This document shows, one piece after another, positions 8,501-17,527 of a DNA stretch of 64,000 nt (position 1 is its first letter; each line of letters starts with the position of its first letter). The position numbers and the translations under genes are program-made. The DNA comes from Microterricola gilva (GTDB lineage: Bacteria; Actinomycetota; Actinomycetes; Actinomycetales; Microbacteriaceae): NCBI RefSeq assembly GCF_004217495.1, contig NZ_SHLC01000001.1:2666001-2730000 (forward strand), given 5' to 3'. The notes below the pieces were generated by a model. It saw only the letters and a program-made list of their open reading frames with translations, searched no databases and was not told the origin of the DNA.

Positions 8501-9553
8501 CTACTTCTTGAGGGCGCGCAGGCGCGAGATCTCGTAGAGCGTCACGGATGCCGCAATGCCGGCGTTCAGCGACTCGGTCGCAGCGCTGATCGGGATCGAT
8601 ACGACCGCGTCGCAGGTCTCGGTGACGAGGCGCGAGAGGCCCTTGCCCTCGCTGCCGACAACGACGACGACCGGGCGGTCGGCCAGCTCGAGGCCCGGCA
8701 GCATGACGTCGCCGCCGCCGTCGAGTCCGAGCACGAAGACGCCGGCATCCTTGAACGCCTTCAGCGTCTGGGTGAGGTTCGTCGCCATCGCGACGGGGGT
8801 GCGCGCCGCGGCACCGGCCGAGGTCTTCCACGCCGAGGCGGTGAGACCGACGGAGCGACGCTGCGGGACGATCACGCCGTGGCCACCGAAAGCGGCCGTC
8901 GAGCGGATGATCGCGCCGAGGTTGCGCGGGTCGGTGATGCCGTCGAGCGCGACGAACAGCGGCGTCTGGCCGCGGGAGATGACCTGCTCGAGCAGCTCGG
9001 TGGGGTGCGCGTACTCGTACGGCGGCACCTTGAGCGCGAGGCCCTGGTGCACGCTGTCGCGACCGGCGAGGCGGTCGAGCTCCGGGCGCATGACCTCGAG
9101 GATCGGGATACCGTTCGCGGTGGCCAGCTTGAGGGCCTCCTTGACGCGGTCGTCCATCTCGACGCGGGTCGCGACGTAGAGCGCGCTCGCGGGGATCTTG
9201 GCCCGCAGCGCCTCGACGACGGAGTTGCGACCGGTGACGATCTCGATCTCGTCGCCCGACTTCGGCTTGCGGCCACCGGCGGGGCGGCCGGAGACGGCGA
9301 CGTTGCGGGGAGCGCCGTCCGGACGACCGGCGTCACGGGGCGCGCTGCTGCGGCGCTTGCCACCGCTGGCCGCCTCGTAGCGCTCCTGCGCCGCCTTGCG
9401 CTTGCCGGCGGGGTGGTACGGGCGGTCCTCGGCCTTGGGCGTGGGCTTCTTGCCCTCGAGGGCCTGACGCCCCTGGCCGCCAGAGCCTACCTGAGGGCCG
9501 CGCGCGCCCTTGCGTACGGCGCCGGCGCGGGGCTTTCCACCTGTGTTCTTCAT
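8501..9553 (-). CDS. rlmB: 23S rRNA (guanosine-2'-O-)-methyltransferase RlmB
   Basis: This 350-residue SpoU/TrmH-family enzyme methylates a ribose in the large-subunit rRNA. After a basic, Gly/Arg/Pro-rich N-terminal extension of about 100 residues, the substrate-binding domain begins at [11 protein letters not shown]. The trefoil-knot SAM domain follows, with motif 1 [24 protein letters not shown], motif 2 [12 protein letters not shown] and motif 3 [22 protein letters not shown]. The long basic tail is common in actinobacterial RlmB. Its start overlaps the cysS stop by 4 bp (ATGA type), so translation is probably coupled. Confidence 0.95.
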   Translation of the reverse strand: MKNTGGKPRAGAVRKGARGPQVGSGGQGRQALEGKKPTPKAEDRPYHPAGKRKAAQERYEAASGGKRRSSAPRDAGRPDGAPRNVAVSGRPAGGRKPKSGDEIEIVTGRNSVVEALRAKIPASALYVATRVEMDDRVKEALKLATANGIPILEVMRPELDRLAGRDSVHQGLALKVPPYEYAHPTELLEQVISRGQTPLFVALDGITDPRNLGAIIRSTAAFGGHGVIVPQRRSVGLTASAWKTSAGAAARTPVAMATNLTQTLKAFKDAGVFVLGLDGGGDVMLPGLELADRPVVVVVGSEGKGLSRLVTETCDAVVSIPISAATESLNAGIAASVTLYEISRLRALKK

Positions 9554-10974
9554 GATTCAAGACTCCAATGTGCACCCGTCTGGGTGTCTTCGAGGGTAAT
9601 TCCCGCGGCCGTGAGTTCGGCGCGGATGCGGTCTGCTGCCGCATAGTCTTTGTTGTCGCGCGCGGTGGCGCGATCGTCGATCAGCCGGGAGACGAGCGTG
9701 TCGAGGGCGGCGCGGGCCGCCGTGTCCTCGTTCGTCGCCCAGGCGGGAGAGAGGGGGTTGATGCCGAGGATCTCGGTCATCGCGACGACCTCCGAGCGTG
9801 CGGATGCCGCCGCCTGGAGGTCTTCGGAGTCGAGCGCGGCGTTGCCGGCCCGAACGGTCTCGTGCAGCACGGCGAGGGCCTGCGGAACGGCCAGGTCGTC
9901 GTCGAGGGCGCTGGCGAAGGCGTCAGGGACCTGCTCGACGCCACTGCCGGCGAAGCGCGTCCCGGCGAGGCGCCGGTCGACCCTGGCGAGGAAGCTCTCG
10001 ATGCGTTCGAGGGCGGCCTCGGCCTCCGGCAGCGAGCCGGCCGAGTAGTCGATGGTCGAACGGTAGTGCGCCGCGGCCAGGTAGTAGCGCAGCACGAGCG
10101 GACGGGCCTGCTCGAACAGCTCGGCCGCGTAGACCGAGTTGCCGAGCGACTTGGACATCTTCTGCCCGCCGGTGTTGACGAGGCCGTTGTGCACCCAAAA
10201 GTTCGCGAAGCCGTGCCCGGCCGCGCTCGACTGGGCGAGTTCGTTCTCGTGGTGCGGGAAGCGCAGGTCGAGCCCGCCGCCGTGGATGTCGAAGTGGGCG
10301 CCGAGGTACCGCTCGGCCATCGCCGAGCACTCGATGTGCCACCCTGGACGGCCTGGACCCCACGGGCTGTCCCAGCTGGCCGAGCTCGGCTCCCCGTCCT
10401 TGCGCCCCTTCCAGAGCGCGAAGTCACGCGGGTCGCGCTTGCCGCGCGGGTCGGCGTCGGCCGCGGCCTCCATGTTGTCGCGGTTCTGCCTGGTGAGCGC
10501 ACCGTAGGCCGACCAGCTGCCGGTGTCGAAGTAGACGTCGCCGCCGTGTTCGCCGTCATCTGCTGCCGCATAGGCGTGGCCGCGCTCAATGAGCTCGGCG
10601 ATGATGGCCTGCATCTGCGGGATGCTGGCCGTCGCGCGCGGCTCATACGTCGGGGGCAGGATGCCGAGCTTGTTGTATCCGGCGGTGAACTCGAGTTCGA
10701 TGCGGTACGCCAGCGCCCACCACGGCTCGTTGTCGGTGGCGTTGGCGAGCACCTTGTCGTCGATGTCGGTGACGTTGCGCACGAATGTGACGGCGAGCCC
10801 GCGGTAGTTCAGCCAGCGGCGCAGCAGGTCGTAGACGAGGGCGCTGCGCAGGTGACCGATGTGCGGGCTCGACTGCACGGTGGGTCCACAGACGTACATG
10901 CCGACATGCCCCGCTGTGATGGGGGTGAAGTCGCGCAGGGCCTGGGCCTGGGAGTCGTAAAGTCGCACGGTCAC
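9550..10974 (-). CDS. cysS: Cysteinyl-tRNA synthetase
   Basis: This 474-residue class I aminoacyl-tRNA synthetase charges tRNA-Cys. It carries HIGH (38-41), KMSKS (272-276) and the zinc site that selects cysteine: Cys29 in YVCGPTV, Cys216 in HIECSAM and HHENE at 241-245. The C-terminal DALR-like region ends in [20 protein letters not shown], as expected. It lies between ispDF and rlmB on the same strand, an order conserved in actinobacteria. A second, MshC-type cysteine ligase is excluded by length and the intact C-terminal domain. Confidence 0.97.
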   Translation of the reverse strand: MTVRLYDSQAQALRDFTPITAGHVGMYVCGPTVQSSPHIGHLRSALVYDLLRRWLNYRGLAVTFVRNVTDIDDKVLANATDNEPWWALAYRIELEFTAGYNKLGILPPTYEPRATASIPQMQAIIAELIERGHAYAAADDGEHGGDVYFDTGSWSAYGALTRQNRDNMEAAADADPRGKRDPRDFALWKGRKDGEPSSASWDSPWGPGRPGWHIECSAMAERYLGAHFDIHGGGLDLRFPHHENELAQSSAAGHGFANFWVHNGLVNTGGQKMSKSLGNSVYAAELFEQARPLVLRYYLAAAHYRSTIDYSAGSLPEAEAALERIESFLARVDRRLAGTRFAGSGVEQVPDAFASALDDDLAVPQALAVLHETVRAGNAALDSEDLQAAASARSEVVAMTEILGINPLSPAWATNEDTAARAALDTLVSRLIDDRATARDNKDYAAADRIRAELTAAGITLEDTQTGAHWSLES

Positions 10975-11050
10975 TGACGTAGTCTACCGGCGCGCGCCTG
11001 TGTCACCGCTGGTCGTGTCGGTGGCGCCGTTCACGCTGCGGTCGCAGGCC

Positions 11051-12304
11051 TCAGGCGGGATAGAGCAGCGCCGTCGCGACGGCGGCGACGCCGTCTCCCC
11101 GACCGGTGAAGCCGAGCCCGTCCGTCGTGGTTGCCGCAATGCTGACCGGGGCGCCGAGGATGCCGCCGAGCAGTGCTTCGGCCTCGAGCCGCCGCGGCGA
11201 CAGCTTGGGGCGGTTGCCGAGCAGCTGCACCGAGACGTTGCCGATACGAAGGCCGGCCGCCTCAACGAGGCGACGCGTCTCACGCAGGAACACCTCGCCG
11301 TGGGCGCCGGCGAGCCGCGGGTCGTCCGTGCCGAAGATGCCGCCGATGTCGCCGAGTCCGGCCGCCGCGAGCAGCGCATCGCAGACGGCGTGCACCGCGA
11401 CATCGCCGTCGCTGTGCCCGGAGAGCCCGCGCTGGCCTGGCCAGTGCAGACCGGCGATCCAGAGTTCGGGGGCGTCCGCGCCGTCCTCGGGTGCGAAGGC
11501 GTGCACGTCGACACCCGTCCCGACTCGGGGCACGGCGCGCGATCCGGCACTGCCAGCGCTCTCGGCGAGCAGTCGCTCCGCCCTGGCCAGGTCCCACGCG
11601 GTCGTGATCTTGAAGGCCCGCTCGTCGCCGGCGACCGTGCCGACGCTGTGACCGAAGGACTGGAGCAGTGCCGCGTCATCGGTGAAGTCTGCACTCGGGG
11701 CCGCGTATGCCTCGTCGAGTTCGGCGCGCACGAAGCCCTGCGGCGTCTGCACGGCCGCGAGCTCCGAACGGTCGACGGTCTCCCGCACGAGCCCGCTCGC
11801 ATCGACGCGCTTGATGGTGTCGACGACGGGCAGCGCCGGGATGACGCCGGCGCCACTGGAGCGCACCGCGGCGATCACGGCCTCGAACTGGCCGCTCGGG
11901 GTCAGCGCGCGGGCGGCATCGTGCACGAGCACGACGCCGACGCCCGGCGCGACGGCAGCCAGACCGGCCGCAACCGAGAGCTGTCGGCTCGCTCCCCCGA
12001 CGACGACGCTGGTGTAGTCGACGGCGGGGCCTGCGGATGCCGCCACGATGGCGCGGGCGCGTTCGAGCTCGGCATCCGGTGCCACGACGATCAGCTGCAC
12101 GGCCTCGCGCACGGCGAAGACTCCGTCGAGGGCGTGCGCGAGCATCGGCCTGCCGCCGAGTGTGACGAAGGCCTTCGGCTCGGCGCGGCCGAGACGCGTG
12201 CCACTCCCGGCCGCCACCACGATCACCGCGACGTCGACCCCGGCAGCGCCGGCCTCAGCCGCGTCGGCCGCAGAGACACCGACGCCCTCACCCGAAAAGT
12301 TCAT
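11051..12304 (-). CDS. ispDF: Bifunctional IspD/IspF isoprenoid (MEP pathway) enzyme
   Basis: This 417-residue fusion catalyses two steps of isoprenoid synthesis. The N-terminal part is 2-C-methyl-D-erythritol 4-phosphate cytidylyltransferase, with nucleotide-binding loop [11 protein letters not shown] near residue 29 and [10 protein letters not shown]. The C-terminal part from about residue 260 is 2-C-methyl-D-erythritol 2,4-cyclodiphosphate synthase, with metal ligands in [27 protein letters not shown] and [12 protein letters not shown]. Actinobacteria often encode the two enzymes separately; here they are joined. It is the first gene of ispDF-cysS-rlmB, and is divergent from nsrR with 80 bp between starts. 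Confidence 0.96.
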   Translation of the reverse strand: MNFSGEGVGVSAADAAEAGAAGVDVAVIVVAAGSGTRLGRAEPKAFVTLGGRPMLAHALDGVFAVREAVQLIVVAPDAELERARAIVAASAGPAVDYTSVVVGGASRQLSVAAGLAAVAPGVGVVLVHDAARALTPSGQFEAVIAAVRSSGAGVIPALPVVDTIKRVDASGLVRETVDRSELAAVQTPQGFVRAELDEAYAAPSADFTDDAALLQSFGHSVGTVAGDERAFKITTAWDLARAERLLAESAGSAGSRAVPRVGTGVDVHAFAPEDGADAPELWIAGLHWPGQRGLSGHSDGDVAVHAVCDALLAAAGLGDIGGIFGTDDPRLAGAHGEVFLRETRRLVEAAGLRIGNVSVQLLGNRPKLSPRRLEAEALLGGILGAPVSIAATTTDGLGFTGRGDGVAAVATALLYPA

Positions 12305-12384
12305 GCTCAGAGGCTATCGCGGCGCGGATCGCTCCAGCCTCCCGGTTCGGCGGAGCGCCAGCAAACCCTTGAGAGAATGGGGGC

Positions 12385-12822
12385 GTGAAACTCAGTGTCT
12401 TCTCCGATGTGTGCCTGCGCACGCTGATGCTGCTCGCCTCGCGCCGCGACGAGCTCATCACGACGCGGGACATCGCCGAGCAGATCGGCGTTCCGTACAA
12501 CCACGTCGCCAAGGCCGTGCTCGAATTGCGCAACCGCCTGGCCATCGAGGTGAGCCGCGGTCGGCACGGCGGCTCGCGGATCACCGCGCACGGGCTCCAG
12601 CTGACGGTCGGAGCGCTGCTGCGCGATCTCGACCCGCGTGCCGACGTCGTCGACTGCGTGTCCGCGCACGGCGTCGCCTGCCCGCTGCTCTCCCAGTGCG
12701 CCCTGCGCTCGGCGTTGCGCCGCGCGCGCGAGGCGTTCTACGCGGAACTCGACGGCATGCGCATCGAGGACCTGACCGGCACCGCCAGCACAGCGATGCT
12801 GCCGTTCCCGGTCCTGCGCTAG
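12385..12822 (+). CDS. nsrR: Rrf2-family nitric-oxide-sensing regulator NsrR
   Basis: This 145-residue winged-helix protein has the Rrf2 N-terminal DNA-binding domain (TTRDIAEQIGVPYNHVAKAVLEL) and wing sequence GRHGGSRI. It carries three cysteines placed for an iron-sulfur cluster: Cys91, Cys99 and Cys105 (C-x7-C-x5-C). NsrR proteins hold a NO-sensitive cluster and repress NO-detoxification genes. The next gene is hmp, 173 bp downstream on the same strand, which makes the assignment to NsrR rather than IscR or RirA firm. The palindromes at 12913-12963 in front of hmp are its likely operators. Confidence 0.92.
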   Translation: MKLSVFSDVCLRTLMLLASRRDELITTRDIAEQIGVPYNHVAKAVLELRNRLAIEVSRGRHGGSRITAHGLQLTVGALLRDLDPRADVVDCVSAHGVACPLLSQCALRSALRRAREAFYAELDGMRIEDLTGTASTAMLPFPVLR

Positions 12823-12912
12823 TACGTCCGAGAGATACGGCCCGGCGGGCCGCCGTTTCGCGATCGTGAAAAGCCGCTTGATCTGGGGCTTTTCCCTCGA
12901 TTTGCATCTGAC

Positions 12913-12929
12913 TTCTACACGGCGTAGAA
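12913..12929. promoter_or_regulatory. Candidate NsrR operator upstream of hmp (palindrome 1)
   Basis: A 17-bp imperfect palindrome, TTCTACACGGCGTAGAA, has one mismatch around a central G. It is 67 bp upstream of the hmp start, a position that would overlap its promoter. Assignment to NsrR is by location only. Confidence 0.5.
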
Positions 12930-12940
12930 CTTAAGCGTCA

Positions 12941-12963
12941 ATCTTGCATCACACAGGCAAGAT
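12941..12963. promoter_or_regulatory. Candidate regulatory palindrome upstream of hmp (palindrome 2)
   Basis: The perfect 7-bp arms ATCTTGC and GCAAGAT flank a 9-bp spacer, ending 32 bp before the hmp start. The left arm includes TTGCATC, which is also found at 12902-12908, so there is also a direct repeat in this region. Confidence 0.4.
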
Positions 12964-12995
12964 AAGAGTCAGCATCGTCATCTAGGAGCCACACC

Positions 12996-14177
12996 ATGCT
13001 TTCCGAGAAGTCCCGCCCGGTCATCGAAGCCACGCTTCCCCTCATCGGTGAGCGCATCCCGCACATCACCCCGAAGTTCTACGCGCGGATGTTCGCGGCA
13101 CGGCCGGAGCTTCTCGACGGGCTGTTCTCCCGTGCGAACCAGAACAACGGCACCCAGCAGCAGGCCCTCGCGGGATCGATTGCCGCGTTCGCCACCCACC
13201 TCGTCACCAACCCGGGCACGCTCCCAGAGGCCGTGCTCGCGCGCATCGCCAACAAGCACACCTCCCTCGGCATCACCGAGGATCAGTACGGCATCGTGTA
13301 CGAGCACCTCTTCGCCGCGATCGTCGATGATCTGGGCGAGGCCGTGACGCCGGAGGTCGCGGAAGCGTGGACGGAGGTGTACTGGCTCATGGCCGATGCG
13401 CTGATCAAGATCGAGAAGGGCCTCTACGCCCAGCAGGCGAACGACAAGATCTGGACCCCGTGGACGCTCGTGGCGAAGGAGCCGGCGGGAGTCGGATCGA
13501 TCACCTTCCGCTTCACGCCGGCCGACGACACGGCGGCCACCGTCGCCAAGCCCGGCCAGTTCGTCTCGGTGCGCGTGCCCCTCAACGACGGCATCCGCCA
13601 GTGCCGCCAGTACACGCTGAGTGACTCCGTGACCTCGACGACGGAGCGCGTCATCACGACCAAGTTCGACGAGGGCGGCGAGGTCTCGCCGTTCATGCAC
13701 GAGAGCCTCAGCGTCGGCGACGTTATCGAACTCTCCAACCCGTACGGCGACCTCACCATCGACACCACTGGCGCGCCCATCATCCTCGCGACCGCCGGCA
13801 TCGGCTGCACCCCCAGCGCCTCCGCCTTGGCCACACTCGCCGCCGCCGGATCAGACCGCCAAGTGCTCGTGCTGCACGCCGAGGCCACCGAGGAGGCCTG
13901 GGCGCTGAAGGAGCAGATGCGCGAATCCATCGGTGCCCTGCCGAACGCCGAGCTGAAGCTCTGGCTCGAAGACATCACGGCCAGAGCCGATGACACCGAG
14001 GCCAGCGAGGGCTACATGTCGCTCGATGGGCTGGAGCTGCCCGCCGATGCCCGCCTCTACCTCTGCGGTCCGCTCCCCTTCATGCGCTCGCTGCGTTCGC
14101 AGGCGATCGATGCCGGCATCCCCGCGCGGAACATCCACTACGAGGTGTTCGGGCCCGACCTCTGGCTTGCAGCCTGA
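12996..14177 (+). CDS. hmp: Flavohemoglobin (nitric oxide dioxygenase)
   Basis: This 393-residue protein oxidises NO to nitrate with O2 and NAD(P)H. The globin domain (1-~145) has Tyr29 in the distal pocket (FYARMF), the QQQ block at 54-56 and proximal His88 in IANKHTSLGI. The ferredoxin-reductase-type FAD domain has RQYTLSDS, and the NAD domain has GIGCTPSAS and the C-terminal YEVFGPDLWL. All three domains are complete. It sits behind nsrR with palindromes in between, so it is very probably induced by NO through loss of NsrR repression. RBS AGGAG lies at 12983-12987. Confidence 0.97.
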   Translation: MLSEKSRPVIEATLPLIGERIPHITPKFYARMFAARPELLDGLFSRANQNNGTQQQALAGSIAAFATHLVTNPGTLPEAVLARIANKHTSLGITEDQYGIVYEHLFAAIVDDLGEAVTPEVAEAWTEVYWLMADALIKIEKGLYAQQANDKIWTPWTLVAKEPAGVGSITFRFTPADDTAATVAKPGQFVSVRVPLNDGIRQCRQYTLSDSVTSTTERVITTKFDEGGEVSPFMHESLSVGDVIELSNPYGDLTIDTTGAPIILATAGIGCTPSASALATLAAAGSDRQVLVLHAEATEEAWALKEQMRESIGALPNAELKLWLEDITARADDTEASEGYMSLDGLELPADARLYLCGPLPFMRSLRSQAIDAGIPARNIHYEVFGPDLWLAA

Positions 14178-14207
14178 TCGTAGGCAGCGAGCCACGACAG
14201 GTACACG

Positions 14208-14235
14208 AAAGCCCCGGCCGTCTGGCCGGGGCTTT
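14208..14235. terminator. Hairpin between convergent hmp and carD
   Basis: A perfect 12-bp stem (AAAGCCCCGGCC with its complement) closes on a 4-nt loop. The A/T ends on both flanks suit bidirectional termination of hmp and carD. Confidence 0.75.
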
Positions 14236-14278
14236 CGCAACATCAGTGAATCGGGCGAGCCGAGTCGGATGGGCGATG

Positions 14279-14761
14279 CTACGAGGCGAGAACCTCGTCG
14301 AGCACGGTGGAGGCCTTCTCCTCGTCGGTCTTCTCCGCGAGCGCGAGCTCGGAGATCAGAATCTGACGGGCCTTGGCCAGCATGCGCTTCTCGCCGGCCG
14401 AGAGGCCGCGGTCCTGGTCACGGCGCCACAGGTCGCGGACGACCTCGGACACCTTGATGACATCGCCGGATGCCAGCTTCTCCAGGTTCGCCTTGTAGCG
14501 GCGCGACCAGTTGGTGGGCTCCTCGGTGAACGGCGCGCGGAGCACCTCGAACACGCGGTCGAGCCCTTCCCGGCCGATGACGTCTCGCACACCGACGAGA
14601 TCGACGTTCTCGGCGGGAACCTCAATGGTCAAGTCACCCTGGGTGACATTGAGCTTGAGGTAGAGCTTCTCTTCACCCTTGATGACACGGGTCTTGATTT
14701 CGATGATCGTTGCAGCACCGTGGTGCGGGTAAACGACGGTTTCGCCAACCTCAAAAAGCAT
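14279..14761 (-). CDS. carD: RNA polymerase-binding transcription factor CarD
   Basis: This 160-residue essential actinobacterial factor binds the beta subunit and stabilises open complexes at rRNA and other promoters. The sequence starts [17 protein letters not shown]. It contains the Tudor-like RNAP-interaction domain, then the helical DNA-binding half with the hallmark [17 protein letters not shown] and [17 protein letters not shown]. It was started at 14761 because the family begins at this methionine; a start 7 codons further upstream is also in frame. It is monocistronic between convergent hmp and the divergent lipoprotein gene. Confidence 0.97.
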   Translation of the reverse strand: MLFEVGETVVYPHHGAATIIEIKTRVIKGEEKLYLKLNVTQGDLTIEVPAENVDLVGVRDVIGREGLDRVFEVLRAPFTEEPTNWSRRYKANLEKLASGDVIKVSEVVRDLWRRDQDRGLSAGEKRMLAKARQILISELALAEKTDEEKASTVLDEVLAS

Positions 14762-14937
14762 GAATTGATATCCCTTCAGCAACCTCTATGATACCACAGC
14801 CGCAATAGTGGTAAGGTTCGCCTTGCTGCCGGAGGGCGCCCACTCCTATAGGCTAAACTCGTAGCGAATTTCGCACGCGTTCCCCAGATCACCCGCTGCA
14901 ACTGCTGGTGAGGGAGCGCAACTTTTTTGGAGGTCTT

Positions 14938-15420
14938 GTGAAGGCGCGTATCGCGGCATCCGTACTCTTGGCTGCTGGCCTTCTGGTCGGCACCGCCGGT
15001 TGCAATTTGGTGGCCCCGCAGGCCACGACGAAGCACTATGACGCCAGCGACGGCGTGAGCGCCAACCTCGGCGGCGTCGACGTGCGCAACGCCGTCGTCA
15101 TCAGCGACGACGGCGAGCTCGGCAACCTGGTCGTCACCCTCGTGAACACGACGGCAGAGACCGCACGCGTCACCGTCCAGTACGAGTCCGCCGGTGCGGA
15201 TGCAACAGAGACCGTCACGCTCAAGGCCAACTCCAGCACGCAGTTCGGCCAGCCGGACGGCGAGACGATCACTCTCGTCGACATCGGCACGCAGCCAGGC
15301 GCGCTCCTGCCCGTCTACTTCCAGTCCGGCGACACGGACGGCCGCGAGCTGCTCGTCCCCGTTCTGACGACCCAGCTGCCTGAGTACTCCACTCTCGCGC
15401 CGGAGAAGCCGCGCGACTAA
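14938..15420 (+). CDS. Putative lipoprotein of unknown function
   Basis: This 160-residue exported protein starts at GTG 14938, 6 bp after a TTGGAGG ribosome-binding site; an ATG 30 bp upstream is less well placed. The signal peptide VKARIAASVLLAAGLLVGTAGC ends in the lipobox TAGC (Cys22), so the mature protein should be lipidated and held on the outer face of the membrane. The remainder looks like a beta-sandwich with many Thr and Val residues (NAVVISDDGELGNLVVTLVN). It resembles the LpqE-like proteins that commonly follow carD or precede regX3 in actinobacteria, but the role is unknown. Confidence 0.8.
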   Translation: MKARIAASVLLAAGLLVGTAGCNLVAPQATTKHYDASDGVSANLGGVDVRNAVVISDDGELGNLVVTLVNTTAETARVTVQYESAGADATETVTLKANSSTQFGQPDGETITLVDIGTQPGALLPVYFQSGDTDGRELLVPVLTTQLPEYSTLAPEKPRD

Positions 15421-15442
15421 CGCGCGACCAAAAGCAACACAT

Positions 15443-15478
15443 ACAGAAGAGGCGCACCCGCGGGTGCGCCTCTTCTGT
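15443..15478. terminator. Bidirectional terminator between the lipoprotein gene and regX3
   Basis: A perfect 18-bp stem made of ACAGAAGAGGCGCACCCG and its complement has no extra loop. It is followed by TTTGTG on the plus strand and lies between convergent genes. Confidence 0.88.
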
Positions 15479-15510
15479 TTGTGTTGTACCCGGCCGGCCG
15501 ATGCCGCGGC

Positions 15511-16191
15511 TCAGGCCTCGAAGCGGTAGCCGAGACCGCGCACGGTCAGCAGCATCGCCGGCTCAGACGGCACGGGCTCGATGCGCGAACGGATCCGCTT
15601 GATGTGCACGTCGAGGGTCTTGGTGTCGCCGAAGTAGTCGGTTCCCCACACCCGGTCGATCAGCTGGCCACGGGTGAGCACGCGGCCGGCGTTGCGCATC
15701 AGGAGCTCGAGCAGCTCGAATTCCTTCAGCGGCATGGGAATGAGATCGCCGTTCACGCTCACCGTGTGGCGCTCGATGTCCATGCGCACCGCGCCGGCCT
15801 CGATCACGCTGTCGTCCTCGGCATCCGTGTCGACGTGACGGCGCAGCACGGCGCGCACGCGGGCCAGCAGCTCGCGGGTCGAGTACGGCTTCGTCATGTA
15901 GTCGTCGGCGCCGAGCTCGAGCCCCACGACAATGTCGACCTCGGAGTCCTTGGCCGTGAGCATGATGATCGGAACGCTTGAACGCTGGCGGATCTCGCGG
16001 CAGACCTCCGTGCCCGGGATTCCGGGCAGCATCAGGTCGAGCAGCAGCAGATCGGCACCCGTGCGGTCGAACTCGCGGAGTGCGCTCGGCCCGTCGGCGG
16101 CCACGGTCACCTCGTAGCCTTCCCGCTCGAGCAGGAAGCTCAGGGGCTCGCTGAGTGCAGGCTCGTCTTCGATCAACAGGATTCGTGTCAC
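15511..16191 (-). CDS. regX3: Phosphate-response regulator RegX3
   Basis: This 226-residue OmpR/PhoB-family response regulator has a complete receiver domain (acidic pair Glu8-Asp9, phospho-acceptor Asp52, Thr79, Lys101). A winged-helix DNA-binding domain from about residue 130 ends LLTVRGLGYRFEA. It overlaps senX3 by 4 bp, and the divergent neighbour is phoU. This matches the SenX3-RegX3 system, which activates phosphate-starvation genes such as pst. GTT-ACC-like repeats in the senX3/phoU gap and before pstS are its candidate sites. Confidence 0.95.
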   Translation of the reverse strand: MTRILLIEDEPALSEPLSFLLEREGYEVTVAADGPSALREFDRTGADLLLLDLMLPGIPGTEVCREIRQRSSVPIIMLTAKDSEVDIVVGLELGADDYMTKPYSTRELLARVRAVLRRHVDTDAEDDSVIEAGAVRMDIERHTVSVNGDLIPMPLKEFELLELLMRNAGRVLTRGQLIDRVWGTDYFGDTKTLDVHIKRIRSRIEPVPSEPAMLLTVRGLGYRFEA

Positions 16192-17345
16192 GCGGGGTCT
16201 CCCAGGGTTTCGGATTCTTGGTCTGCCTTCAACTCGGGAAGGCGGATGGTGAAGGACGAGCCGAGGCCTGGCTGCGACCAGACGCGGATGTCGCCGCCGT
16301 GGTTCTGCACGGCGTGCTTGACGATGCTGAGGCCGAGCCCTGTGCCGCCCGTGTTGCGGGCGCGGGCCTGGTCGACGCGGAAGAAGCGCTCGAAGACGCG
16401 GTCCTGGTCTTCCTCCGGAATGCCGACGCCCTGATCGGTGACGACGATCTCGACGACGCCGTCGGCGTGCTTGACGCCGACGCCGACGCGGGAGCCGGGA
16501 GGAGAGTAGTTGACGGCGTTGGCGACGAGGTTGTTGACGGCCATCACGAGCAGCGACTCGTCGCCGTACACCCGGGCGCCGGACTTCTTGCCGAGCGCAA
16601 TCTCGATGCCGTTGCCCTCCGCGATCACGCGGTTCTGGTCGATGGCCGTTGCGACGATGGCGTCGATGTCGACCGGCGTGGCCTCGGCCACGGCATCCTG
16701 GGCCTGCAGCCGGGACAGCTCGATGATTTCCTGCGTCAGCCGTGCCAGACGCGTCGACTCGCTGGTGAGCCTGTTGGCGAAGCGGCGCACCTGTGCCGGC
16801 TCATCGGCTGCGGCATCCAGGGCCTCGGCGAGCAGGCCGACGGAGGCGATCGGTGTCTTGAGCTCGTGGCTGACGTTGGCAACGAAGTCACGGCGCACAT
16901 CGTCGAGGCGGTGCGATTCGGTGCGGTCATCGGCCAGGAGCAGCACGAAGCGCGTGCCGAGCCTGGCCACGCGCACGCTCAGGTACATGCTCGCGTCACC
17001 GAACGGCCCGCGCTTGAGCACGAGCTCGCGGCTGATCGGTTCGCCGTCCCGCCGCACCTCGTCGACCAGCTCCAGCAGCTCCGGGTGCACGAGCGCGCCG
17101 TTCCACACGAGCCCCATGGCCAGTGCGCCCGGCGACACCTTCATCACGTTGTGCGATGGGTCGAGCACGACACCGGCGGATTCGAGCGCTTCGAGCACCT
17201 GATCGATGCCGTCGGGAATGCGCGGGCTGACGACGCCTGCCGCGGAAGCGCCTCGGCGTTCGGCGAGGTGAAGCATCGTGACAAAGCCCGCGCCCACTGC
17301 GAGGCCGAGTGCCAGAGCGAGCAGCACCAACCAGGTGGAGTCCAT
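16188..17345 (-). CDS. senX3: Sensor histidine kinase SenX3
   Basis: This 385-residue kinase has an N-terminal membrane helix (about 5-25), a PAS-like region (about 45-145), and a HisKA dimerisation helix with phospho-acceptor His160 in FVANVSHELKTP. The HATPase domain carries the N box (VNNLVANAVNY), DQGVGIPEEDQ and GGTGLGLSIVKH. The start at 17345 (MDSTWLVLL) gives the standard topology; a longer frame to 17504 would run through the promoter region. It is the first gene of senX3-regX3. In mycobacteria its activity is held off by PhoU and the Pst transporter when phosphate is plentiful; both lie in this window. Confidence 0.95.
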   Translation of the reverse strand: MDSTWLVLLALALGLAVGAGFVTMLHLAERRGASAAGVVSPRIPDGIDQVLEALESAGVVLDPSHNVMKVSPGALAMGLVWNGALVHPELLELVDEVRRDGEPISRELVLKRGPFGDASMYLSVRVARLGTRFVLLLADDRTESHRLDDVRRDFVANVSHELKTPIASVGLLAEALDAAADEPAQVRRFANRLTSESTRLARLTQEIIELSRLQAQDAVAEATPVDIDAIVATAIDQNRVIAEGNGIEIALGKKSGARVYGDESLLVMAVNNLVANAVNYSPPGSRVGVGVKHADGVVEIVVTDQGVGIPEEDQDRVFERFFRVDQARARNTGGTGLGLSIVKHAVQNHGGDIRVWSQPGLGSSFTIRLPELKADQESETLGDPA

Positions 17346-17417
17346 GCCCACTAGAGTAGTGAACCCAATGGGGCGTACCGCTCCGTTAGGCAGCAGATGG
17401 CCCCTCCTTTGCCGAGT

Positions 17418-17450
17418 GTTCAGCCTTACGGCACCGTTTGTTAACCTGGC
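17418..17450. promoter_or_regulatory. Candidate PHO box in the senX3/phoU divergent region
   Basis: Three contiguous 11-bp units read GTTCAGCCTTA, CGGCACCGTTT and GTTAACCTGGC. Units one and three fit the GTT(C/A)A(C/G)C pattern of actinobacterial PHO boxes and are 22 bp apart, two helical turns on the same face. Binding by RegX3 is inferred. Confidence 0.55.
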
Positions 17451-17527
17451 GGAGTCATCATCAAGCCGGGGGCCACTCGGGTCTCGGATGCCGGGCGCTC
17501 CCATTCGGCAGGAAGGACAGATTAGCC

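Noticed and set aside
9568-10977. Plus-strand frame opposite cysS
   Set aside because: cysS is complete with HIGH and KMSKS motifs; the antisense frame shows no domain.
17346-17504. N-terminal extension of SenX3 to 17504
   Set aside because: It would run through the promoter and PHO-box region and add unconserved residues before the membrane helix.
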